Origin: Prevotellaceae bacterium
Lineage (GTDB): Bacteria; Bacteroidota; Bacteroidia; Bacteroidales; UBA932
Length of the DNA: 5,468 bases
Assembly (NCBI GenBank): GCA_031259645.1
Contig: JAIRLC010000078.1
Span: 1 to 5,468 of the forward strand
Direction: 5' to 3'
Shown here: in pieces, positions 1 through 5,468 of the stretch
Layout of the letters: each line of letters starts with the position of its first letter
Position numbering within the stretch: the stretch's first letter is position 1
Translations under genes and position numbers: made by a program
Notes under the pieces: generated by a model
The model's database searches: none
Told to the model about the DNA's origin: nothing
The model's input: only the letters and a program-made list of their open reading frames with translations

Positions 1-1440
1 GAAATGATTGATTTTGCGAAGGGGACGTCGTGTAAAAGTACCAAGCTGGTGCATGGCGGGGTGCGTTACCTGCAACACGGCGATGTGATGTTGGTGCTGG
101 AAGCCTTGCGGGAGCGGGGACGCATGAAGCAAAATGCGCCTCATTTGGTCAAAGATCAATCTTTTGTCATATCAAATTATACGTGTTGGGATAATTTTTT
201 ATATTTTTGTGGACTTACTTTCTACGATATGTTATCGTTTGGTTTCGGATATGGCCGCAGTCGTTTCATTTCGGCCAAAAAAGTAATAAAATGTTTGCCG
301 ACTACCATCAAGCGGGGGTTGAAAGGCGGCATTGTGTACCACGACGGGCAGTTCGACGATTCGCGCATGGCGGTGAATTTGGCGCAAACCTGCGCGGACT
401 TGGGCGGTGTAGTCGTGAATAAAGCAAAAGTAACGGCCATGCTGCACGACGAAACCGGAAAAGTGGCCGGCGTGAAATTCACCGACGCCGAGTCGGGCGG
501 GGAGATAACGCTAAAAGCGCGCTGTGTGGTGAATGCCTGCGGCGTGTTTGTGGACGATGTGATGTCGATGGATGCGCCCGAACACAAGAAAATGGTCACG
601 CCGAGCCAAGGCGTGCATCTGGTATTCGACAAAAAAATCCTGCCCGGCGACTACGCCGTGATGATTCCGAAAACCAGCGACGGCCGCGTGCTATTTGCCG
701 TGCCGTGGCACGACAAGGTGGTGGTGGGCACTACCGATATTAGGCGTCCTGTGGCGGAATTGGAGCCGCTGCCGCTGAAAGAAGAAATTGATTTTATCCT
801 GAATACCGCTGCCCTCTATTTTGAAACGCCGCCGCAATATGCCGACATCCTTTCGGTGTTCGCCGGACAGCGCCCGCTGGCGGCGCCGAAAAGCGAAGGG
901 AAGAGCACAAAAGAATTGTCGCGCGGACATAAGATTATCGTGTCGCCGCACCGCCTCATCACCATTACCGGCGGCAAGTGGACGTCGTACCGCCGCATGG
1001 CGGAAGACACGCTCGACAAGGCCATCAAATTAGGCTTGCTGGAAGCCAAAAAGTGCCGGACGAAGAATTTGCGCATCCACGGCTACCGTCCACATCCCGA
1101 CTTGACCAATCATTTGTATGTGTATGGCAGCGACGAAGTGGCCATCAGGGACTTGGCCGGCAGCGATCCGGGCTATGCAAAAAAGTTGCACAACGACTAT
1201 CCCTATACGGTGGCGGAGGTGGTGTGGGCGGTGCGGCACGAAATGGCGCGCGACGTGGAAGACGTGTTGGCGCGCCGCGTACGGCTTTTGTACATTGACG
1301 CCCGCGCCGCCATAGCCGCCGCGCCGGTGGTAACGCAGGCGATAGCAAAAGAATTAAATAAAGGACAGGATTGGATAGACCGGCAAATTGAAGCCTTCAC
1401 CACCCTGGCACAAAAATCTATCTTAACTCATAACTCATGA
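1..1440 (+). CDS. glpD: Aerobic-type glycerol-3-phosphate dehydrogenase GlpD, 5' partial
   Basis: This FAD flavoprotein oxidises sn-glycerol 3-phosphate to dihydroxyacetone phosphate and, in the family, donates electrons to membrane quinone. The frame is open from base 1 (GAA, Glu), so the first Met (base 4) is internal: it falls in the conserved stretch just before FAKGTS, after the Rossmann GxGxxG. Roughly 40-50 N-terminal residues are therefore outside the window. Visible from the first codon: FAKGTSCKSTK (residues 5-15), the HGGVRYL motif (18-24) of the FAD/substrate site, YHDGQFDD, GTTD (243-246), AGQRPL (288-293) and TGGKWTSYR (323-331). After these comes the C-terminal domain typical of the GlpD/alpha-glycerophosphate oxidase family. 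The usual GTSS/GTSSR serine is Cys11 here. Bases 141-300 are much more AT-rich than the rest, yet the protein stays in family register. The stop overlaps the glpT start, so the two are probably co-transcribed and translationally coupled. The family call is firm; the electron acceptor is inferred. Confidence 0.96.
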   Translation, partial: EMIDFAKGTSCKSTKLVHGGVRYLQHGDVMLVLEALRERGRMKQNAPHLVKDQSFVISNYTCWDNFLYFCGLTFYDMLSFGFGYGRSRFISAKKVIKCLPTTIKRGLKGGIVYHDGQFDDSRMAVNLAQTCADLGGVVVNKAKVTAMLHDETGKVAGVKFTDAESGGEITLKARCVVNACGVFVDDVMSMDAPEHKKMVTPSQGVHLVFDKKILPGDYAVMIPKTSDGRVLFAVPWHDKVVVGTTDIRRPVAELEPLPLKEEIDFILNTAALYFETPPQYADILSVFAGQRPLAAPKSEGKSTKELSRGHKIIVSPHRLITITGGKWTSYRRMAEDTLDKAIKLGLLEAKKCRTKNLRIHGYRPHPDLTNHLYVYGSDEVAIRDLAGSDPGYAKKLHNDYPYTVAEVVWAVRHEMARDVEDVLARRVRLLYIDARAAIAAAPVVTQAIAKELNKGQDWIDRQIEAFTTLAQKSILTHNS

Positions 1441-2864
1441 AGAACGTTCTACAACCCCCGGCGCACAAGCCGTTGATAGATGAGGGAAAAATCGATAAGA
1501 CCTACAAGCAAATGCGGTGGAAAGTTTTTCTCGGTGCTTTCATCGGGTATGCGGCGTATTATTTGGTGCGGAAAAATTTATCGCTGGCTGCGCCCGGAAT
1601 GATAGAAGAAGGGCTGCTCGACAAAGCAGGACTGGGTATTGCCTGCTCGGCCATTTCTATTGCCTACGCGTTTAGTAAATTCATCATGGGTAGCATTTCC
1701 GACCGTAGCGATGCACGTAAATTTTTAGTTGTGGGGCTTATTCTCTCGTCGTTGCTGCTGATTGGCGTGGGGCTTATCCCGTATAGTGCGGCAAGCATTA
1801 CCCAAAATGTCGTGATCATATTCGTGTTGATGTTGCTGGTAGGATGGTTATCCGGAATGGGTTGGCCTCCCTGCGGACGCATCATGGCGCACTGGTTTTC
1901 GCAGAACGAGCGAAGTTTTAAAATGTCGGTGTGGAACACTTCCCACACTGTCGGTAGCGGCTCGCTGGGGCTGTTGGTTATTGCCGGTGTGGCTATTTTC
2001 AGCCTGCTGGGAATAGAACAAACGTGGCGGTCGGCTTTCATTGTGCCGAGCGTGGTGGCGCTGCTGATTGCCGGCGTCTGCTGGTGGTTGATTCGCGACA
2101 CGCCGCAATCGTGCGGCCTGCCTTCCATTGATACATACCGCAACGACTTCTCAGGGAAAAAAAGTGCGAAAGGCGAAGAATTAAAAATCCCCTTCAAACG
2201 GCTTTTTGTAGATTATATATTCAAAAACAAAATACTTTGGCTGATCGCTTTTGGTAACGCCTTTGTGTACCTGATACGTTACGGTATCAGCGATTGGGCG
2301 CCTGTGTATTTGCAGGAAATGGACATCATGAATGAAGAACAAAGCAGCCTTGCTTTCTCGCTTCACAATTATGCCGGTATTCCCGGAACCATCATTTGCG
2401 GATGGATTTCGGCCAAATTTTTCAAAGGGCGTTGCGCTCCGGCCAATGTGATATACATGCTGCTGGTGCTGTTGGGAATTTTACTCTATTGGCAAGCCCT
2501 TCCGGCAGCCACTTGGATCACCAACACATTCGGCAGCGACCCGGTGTCAACCTACCATGCGGTGGTGTATGTGGCGCTTTGCGAAATAGGATTTTGTATT
2601 TACGGGCCGGTGGCGCTGATTGGCGTGCAAGCCTTAAACCTCGTTCCTAAAAATGCGGCCGGCACGGCAGCCGGGTTCGTCGGCTTGTCCGGCTATTTGG
2701 TAGGCGACGCCGTATTGGCAAAGATAGTTATGGGCGCGGTGGCGCAATCAAGCGGGTGGAATGTCACCTTTTGGATGTTTATTGTGGCCGGCGTCCTCGG
2801 AACCGTGTTGTGCGCCACCACATGGAAAAAAGAAAAACATAATGAAACTGTTTTTATTCTGTAA
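1437..2864 (+). CDS. glpT: Glycerol-3-phosphate transporter GlpT (OPA family, MFS)
   Basis: Inner-membrane major facilitator protein expected to exchange external G3P for internal phosphate. At 475 residues it is close to the usual length of about 450, with hydrophobic segments fitting 12 membrane helices around a polar central loop (about 220-258). It follows Escherichia coli GlpT, as I recall it, almost motif for motif: an N-terminal PxHK...IDxTY...RW stretch, GYAAYYLVRKN with Arg45 at the same number as the E. coli binding arginine, FSKFIMGSxSDRS (Lys81, counterpart of Lys80), GMGWPPCGR (140-148), WNTSHTVG with His170 (counterpart of His165), RDTPQSCGLP (220-229), FVYLIRYGISDW with Arg281 (counterpart of Arg269), and KNAAGTAAGF near the end. 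The ATG shares bases with the glpD stop (ATGA) and has no Shine-Dalgarno. With both substrate arginines and the histidine intact, G3P is the best substrate call. Another phosphate ester cannot be excluded. Confidence 0.94.
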   Translation: MKNVLQPPAHKPLIDEGKIDKTYKQMRWKVFLGAFIGYAAYYLVRKNLSLAAPGMIEEGLLDKAGLGIACSAISIAYAFSKFIMGSISDRSDARKFLVVGLILSSLLLIGVGLIPYSAASITQNVVIIFVLMLLVGWLSGMGWPPCGRIMAHWFSQNERSFKMSVWNTSHTVGSGSLGLLVIAGVAIFSLLGIEQTWRSAFIVPSVVALLIAGVCWWLIRDTPQSCGLPSIDTYRNDFSGKKSAKGEELKIPFKRLFVDYIFKNKILWLIAFGNAFVYLIRYGISDWAPVYLQEMDIMNEEQSSLAFSLHNYAGIPGTIICGWISAKFFKGRCAPANVIYMLLVLLGILLYWQALPAATWITNTFGSDPVSTYHAVVYVALCEIGFCIYGPVALIGVQALNLVPKNAAGTAAGFVGLSGYLVGDAVLAKIVMGAVAQSSGWNVTFWMFIVAGVLGTVLCATTWKKEKHNETVFIL

Positions 2865-2866
2865 TA

Positions 2867-2894
2867 TTTGCTTAATATAAATTGTATGACTTTG
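2867..2894 (+). promoter_or_regulatory. Weak candidate Bacteroidota-type promoter
   Basis: In the AT-rich stretch just after the glpT stop, TTTG (2867-2870) is followed 16 bases later by TGACTTTG (2887-2894). The Bacteroidota sigma factor pattern is TTTG, a spacer of about 19-21 bases, then TAnnTTTG. Here the TA is TG and the spacer is short, so the match is imperfect. Transcription would begin near 2900, just before the relic reading frame at 2916, and could drive the second transporter and the phosphatase. No second candidate in the gap looks better. Read-through from glpD-glpT is equally possible. Confidence 0.28.
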
Positions 2895-2915
2895 TAGCTT
2901 ATTAAAACTTAGCCT

Positions 2916-3072
2916 ATGAAAAAAACATTCTTATTCATGATTCTTTCGATTGCTGTTATTCATCAGGAACGGCTCCGCGCAACCTTTGTCCGCGCACAAT
3001 GTATCAGGCGGCGGTTTACCATTCTTGCGAACCAATATGTTTCACACATGGATTAACCGGATAACACTGTAA
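2916..3072 (+). pseudogene. Relic of a small or deleted secreted-protein gene, frameshifted
   Basis: An ATG at 2916 opens a frame coding MKKTFLFMILSIAVI, which looks like the start of a signal peptide (two lysines, then a hydrophobic core). In that frame the sequence then turns into an unconvincing Arg-rich tail and stops at 3056 (46 residues). Moving forward one base somewhere between 2941 and 2961 gives a more natural continuation, NGSAQPLSAHN and then SGGGLPFLRTNMFHTWINR. A plausible signal-peptidase site lies at GSA|Q, and the stop is at 3070-3072. That stop lies 4 bases before the next gene's ATG, a normal operon spacing. The downstream part is about 52% G+C, like coding DNA here and unlike the AT-rich leader before it. 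The simplest reading is a frameshifted small secreted gene, or an N-terminus and C-terminus joined by an internal deletion. I do not recognise the protein family. A sequencing or assembly error could also explain the shift, but even repaired the product would be only about 50 residues. Confidence 0.4.
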
Positions 3073-3076
3073 AACG

Positions 3077-4426
3077 ATGACAAAATCATTTAAATATTGG
3101 CAGACACGCACCATCATTACCACCATGATCGGATATGCGTTATTTTATTTTGTGCGGAAAAATTTCAGCATGGCCATGCCCGGAATGGAAGCCGACCTCG
3201 GCATTTCCAAAACAAGCCTTGGCATTTTTCTTACCCTGAACGGGCTGATATATGGTTTATCGCGGTTTGTTAACGGTCTGTTTGCCGATCGGGTGAATGC
3301 GCGGTTTTATATGGCTACAGGACTTGCCCTGTGCGCTATTGCCAACTTCGCCTTTGGCTTCGGCATAGATATTGCGGCCTGGATTAGCGGCGCAACATCC
3401 GGCTCGCAATTCACGAATACACTTATCTTATTTATGGGTATTATGTGGCTCATTAACGGACTGCTGCAAGGCTCCGGCTTCCCGCCTTGTGCACGCTTAC
3501 TAACCCACTGGATTCCTCCAAAAGAACTGGCCACTAAAATGTCGTGGTGGAATACCTCGCACTCTGTCGGTGCAAGTATTGTCATCATCCTCTGTGGTTA
3601 TATCATGGGAAACATGGGAATGGGCGACCAGCATACCGGCGCATGGCGATGGTGTTTCTGGATCCCGTCGGCTATTGCCTTTGCCGGCGCCCTGTTTCTG
3701 TTCCTGTTTTTAAGAGATACGCCATCATCTGTCGGATTACCGGAATTGGAGGGTACCGAAGCGAAGGTAAAAAAACAAGCCGGCAAATCGGCCGAAACAA
3801 GCGCCTTTTTACGAGAAAAAGTTTTTGCCAATCCACTTATCTGGATACTCGGCGTAGCCAACTTTTTTGTCTATGTCTGTCGTTTTTCGATACTCGACTG
3901 GGGGCCAACCTTGCTCAAACAGTCCAAAGGCGTGAGTATAGAACACGCCGGGTGGCTGGTCGCCTTATTTGAAATTGCCGGTGTGGTGGGCATGATACTC
4001 GCCGGATGGTTTACAGACCGGTACATGAAATCACGGGCGCATCGTACCTGCGCGTTCTGTATGACAGGTGCGGCTATATTCATCCTTATATTTTGGCTGC
4101 TTCCGCCCAATGCCCCGGTTTGGTCGCTTTTTGCCGTCCTTTGCGCAACCGGATTTTTCATCTATGGGCCGCAGGCGTTGATTGGCATTGCCGCCGCCAA
4201 TCAAGCGACCAAAAAAGCCGCTGCTACCGCTAACGGGCTGACAGGCTTCTTTGGTTATGCAAGCACTGCCGTATCTGGCGTTGGGTTTGGATATGTCGTG
4301 GAACACTATGGATGGGATATCGCCTACATTGTCATCATAGCCATGGCCATGGTAGGCATCGGCATATTTATGCTCATGTGGAATGCAAAAGCCGACGGAT
4401 ACGCTAACGAAGAAATACAAAATTAA
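3077..4426 (+). CDS. OPA-family organophosphate transporter, UhpC/UhpT-like (MFS)
   Basis: A 449-residue inner-membrane protein with about 12 hydrophobic helices, belonging to the same OPA family as GlpT but clearly diverged from its neighbour. Shared signatures: GYALFYFVRKNF with Arg27 (counterpart of GlpT Arg45), GSGFPPCARLLTHW, WNTSHSVG with His162, the central-loop RDTPSSVGLP (213-222), VYVCRFSILDW with Arg269, and IYGPQALIG near the end. Several stretches read more like UhpC/UhpT than GlpT: ALFYFVRK, RFVNGLFADRVNARFYMATGL, and GPQALIGIAAA. The GlpT binding-site lysine is Arg63 here, and the C-terminal KKAAGTAAG is KKAAATANG. With both phosphate-binding arginines kept, it should be a phosphate-ester:phosphate antiporter rather than a dead paralogue. 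Sugar phosphate, G3P or another ester are all possible. E. coli UhpC is a glucose-6-phosphate sensor, but no UhpA/UhpB partner is visible here. The phosphatase starts 12 bases after it. No Shine-Dalgarno precedes the ATG. Confidence 0.88.
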   Translation: MTKSFKYWQTRTIITTMIGYALFYFVRKNFSMAMPGMEADLGISKTSLGIFLTLNGLIYGLSRFVNGLFADRVNARFYMATGLALCAIANFAFGFGIDIAAWISGATSGSQFTNTLILFMGIMWLINGLLQGSGFPPCARLLTHWIPPKELATKMSWWNTSHSVGASIVIILCGYIMGNMGMGDQHTGAWRWCFWIPSAIAFAGALFLFLFLRDTPSSVGLPELEGTEAKVKKQAGKSAETSAFLREKVFANPLIWILGVANFFVYVCRFSILDWGPTLLKQSKGVSIEHAGWLVALFEIAGVVGMILAGWFTDRYMKSRAHRTCAFCMTGAAIFILIFWLLPPNAPVWSLFAVLCATGFFIYGPQALIGIAAANQATKKAAATANGLTGFFGYASTAVSGVGFGYVVEHYGWDIAYIVIIAMAMVGIGIFMLMWNAKADGYANEEIQN

Positions 4427-4438
4427 AATACACACACT

Positions 4439-5317
4439 ATGCGTCAGGATAAAGAAAAATCAACTGTAAATGCCCGGTTAAAAGCTGTCAAACATGTTGC
4501 ATTAGACATGGATGGAACGATTTATAAAGGCGGTACGTTATTTCCTTTTACCATCAACGCCCTGCGCACGTTGAAAGACCTGAATATCCGGTATTCGTTC
4601 CTGACCAACAACCCGTCGAAAAGCACACAGGAGTATTTACAGCACCTGCGGGCGATAGGAATTCCTGCCATGTTGGACGAAGTGTACACCTCGGGACAAG
4701 CCACTATTGATTATCTGCAAGCGCACCATCCGGCAATGAAGCGGCTGTTTATCCTCGGTACGCCCGGCATGATTGTACAGTTTGAAGAAGCCGGTTTCAT
4801 ATCCACCAACGACGACCCGGACGATAAACCGGACGCCGTTGTGGTGGCGTTTGATACGTCGCTGGTCTATTCGCGCCTGTGCAGGGCTGCCTGGTGGGTG
4901 GCCGAAAAATTGCCGTACATCGCGACCAATCCCGACAAGGTGTGTCCCACCGACAAACCGACGGTATTAGTGGATTGCGGCTCTATTTGCGCCGCCATAG
5001 CGCAAGCCACAGGCCGGAAGCCGGATATTGTCATCGGGAAACCCGCGTCGCGTATGCTGGAGGGCATTATGCAAAGATATTCGCTACAGCCTGAGGAGAT
5101 AGCCATGGTCGGCGACCGTATTTATACGGATATTGCTATGGCCAAAAGTACACAGGCCGTAGGCGTATTGGTACTAACCGGCGAAGCGTGCCCGGAAGAC
5201 ATAGAAAAAAGCACGATAAAACCGGATATCGTAGTAAATGATTTGTCCGGATTTTGTGAAATGCTGAAAGAGGAGCGAAGCCTCAATGGAAAAAGTTGTT
5301 ATGTGTCAGTCCAATAA
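4439..5317 (+). CDS. HAD-superfamily subclass IIA phosphatase (NagD/PGP-like)
   Basis: Predicted cytoplasmic Mg-dependent phosphatase of 292 residues; bacterial NagD proteins are about 250 and animal PGP about 320. All four HAD motifs are present. Motif I is LDMDGT, with nucleophile Asp23 and acid/base Asp25. Motif II is FLTNNPSKS (Thr56). Motif III is the Lys of IGKPASRM (Lys201). Motif IV is VGDRIYTDI (Asp226 and Asp231). The region between motifs II and III, about residues 75-195, has the size of a C2A cap, and the TNNPSKS wording is characteristic of subclass IIA. There is no signal peptide or membrane helix. The first in-frame Met before motif I is the chosen start, leaving a 15-20 residue polar leader; the only later Met is inside DMDGT. 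It lies 12 bases after the transporter and is very likely co-transcribed. Known members of this group hydrolyse phosphoglycolate, glycerol 3-phosphate, pyridoxal phosphate or nucleotide monophosphates. The glp context makes G3P or a related imported ester attractive, but that is inference. Confidence 0.9.
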   Translation: MRQDKEKSTVNARLKAVKHVALDMDGTIYKGGTLFPFTINALRTLKDLNIRYSFLTNNPSKSTQEYLQHLRAIGIPAMLDEVYTSGQATIDYLQAHHPAMKRLFILGTPGMIVQFEEAGFISTNDDPDDKPDAVVVAFDTSLVYSRLCRAAWWVAEKLPYIATNPDKVCPTDKPTVLVDCGSICAAIAQATGRKPDIVIGKPASRMLEGIMQRYSLQPEEIAMVGDRIYTDIAMAKSTQAVGVLVLTGEACPEDIEKSTIKPDIVVNDLSGFCEMLKEERSLNGKSCYVSVQ

Positions 5318-5380
5318 CTGTATATGAGTATTGTGAATAAAAATAAATTATTTTAACTTAATCAGTCAAATCGACCTTAT

Positions 5381-5412
5381 AATTATCTCATTTTTAAATA
5401 ATCTCATTTTTA
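5381..5412. repeat. Two-copy 16-bp tandem repeat
   Basis: AATTATCTCATTTTTA (5381-5396) is followed directly by AATAATCTCATTTTTA (5397-5412). The copies match at 15 of 16 bases and have no spacer. They lie 64 bases after the phosphatase stop in AT-rich non-coding DNA. They could be a recent slippage duplication or paired sites for a regulator of a gene to the right. Nothing inside the window decides between these. Confidence 0.75.
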
Positions 5413-5428
5413 CCACCATTTGTTACAA

Positions 5429-5460
5429 TGCCCTGAAACCAAGGCAGGACGTAATTTTTT
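5429..5460 (+). terminator. Weak candidate terminator hairpin with T-run
   Basis: TGCCCTG (5429-5435) can pair with CAAGGCA (5440-5446) around a 4-base AAAC loop, with one C-A mismatch in a 7-bp stem. A run of six T follows at 5455-5460, but 8 bases lie between the stem and the T-run, which is more than usual for intrinsic termination. The T-run is also part of a perfect AT palindrome (5453-5467). No better terminator is seen after the phosphatase gene; the rest of 5318-5468 shows no coding frame. Confidence 0.3.
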
Positions 5461-5468
5461 AAAAATTC

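Noticed and set aside
4..6. ATG at base 4 as the true start of glpD
   Set aside because: The frame is open to base 1 and this Met sits inside the conserved segment before FAKGTS; starting here would lack the GxGxxG FAD-binding region. The gene is cut by the window edge.
222..632. 136-residue open frame on the - strand within glpD
   Set aside because: Antisense to well-conserved GlpD sequence, low-complexity Thr/Ser-rich product, no independent support.
1664..2197. 177-residue open frame on the - strand
   Set aside because: It lies wholly opposite glpT, has no family motifs, and its composition follows the antisense of a strongly conserved transporter. Treated as a shadow.
2916..3056. The 46-residue frame-0 peptide as a genuine small gene
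   Set aside because: Only its first 15 residues look like a protein start; the rest is Arg-rich and unnatural, while the +1 frame reads better. Recorded as a relic instead.
4031..4435. 134-residue open frame on the - strand over the end of the second transporter
   Set aside because: Covers the conserved C-terminal OPA motifs on the other strand and shows no recognisable domain.
5325..5357. Short ATG frame after the phosphatase stop
   Set aside because: Only 10 codons before TAA, in AT-rich DNA, with nothing to suggest expression.
1..5468. CRISPR array, insertion sequence, tRNA or rRNA, or a wholly new defence-type system
   Set aside because: No regularly spaced repeats, transposase motifs, terminal inverted repeats, or cloverleaf or rRNA-like segments seen; every large open frame belongs to a known metabolic or transport family.

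Overview
The window reads as part of a glycerol-3-phosphate (G3P) and organophosphate utilisation locus, all on the + strand. It probably comes from a member of the Bacteroidota, plausibly Bacteroidales. The grounds are indirect. None of the three visible gene starts has a Shine-Dalgarno sequence and the leaders are AT-rich. A candidate promoter in the main gap carries TTTG elements loosely like the Bacteroidota -33/-7 pattern. Protein wording such as FAKGTSCKSTKLVHGG in the dehydrogenase also fits. No rRNA or unique marker is present, so genus cannot be named.

Layout. Positions 1-1440 hold glpD, FAD-dependent G3P dehydrogenase, cut by the left window edge so that its N-terminal dinucleotide-binding segment is missing. 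It overlaps by 4 bases with glpT (1437-2864), a full-length G3P transporter of the organophosphate:phosphate antiporter (OPA) family. A 212-base gap follows (2865-3076). It holds a weak promoter candidate and what looks like the relic of a small or deleted secreted-protein gene. Next comes a second, divergent OPA-family transporter resembling UhpC/UhpT (3077-4426). It is followed 12 bases later by a HAD-IIA (NagD/PGP-type) phosphatase (4439-5317). The last 151 bases (5318-5468) are AT-rich and appear non-coding. They contain a 16-bp tandem duplication and a weak hairpin plus T-run that could be a terminator.

How the genes fit together. GlpT would import G3P in exchange for phosphate, and GlpD would oxidise it to dihydroxyacetone phosphate, passing electrons to the respiratory quinone pool. 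The second transporter and the HAD phosphatase form an apparent second module: uptake or sensing of another organophosphate followed by dephosphorylation. One specific possibility is a G3P or phosphoglycolate phosphatase that limits G3P or recovers glycerol. This module link is inferred from order and spacing only. No glycerol kinase, glycerol facilitator, glp repressor or uhpAB-like two-component genes lie inside the window.

I see no mobile element, CRISPR array, tRNA or rRNA, and no clear sign of a wholly new system. The most unusual points are the broken gene between the transporters, the two dissimilar OPA transporters side by side, the phosphatase linked to the second one, and an AT-rich patch inside glpD.
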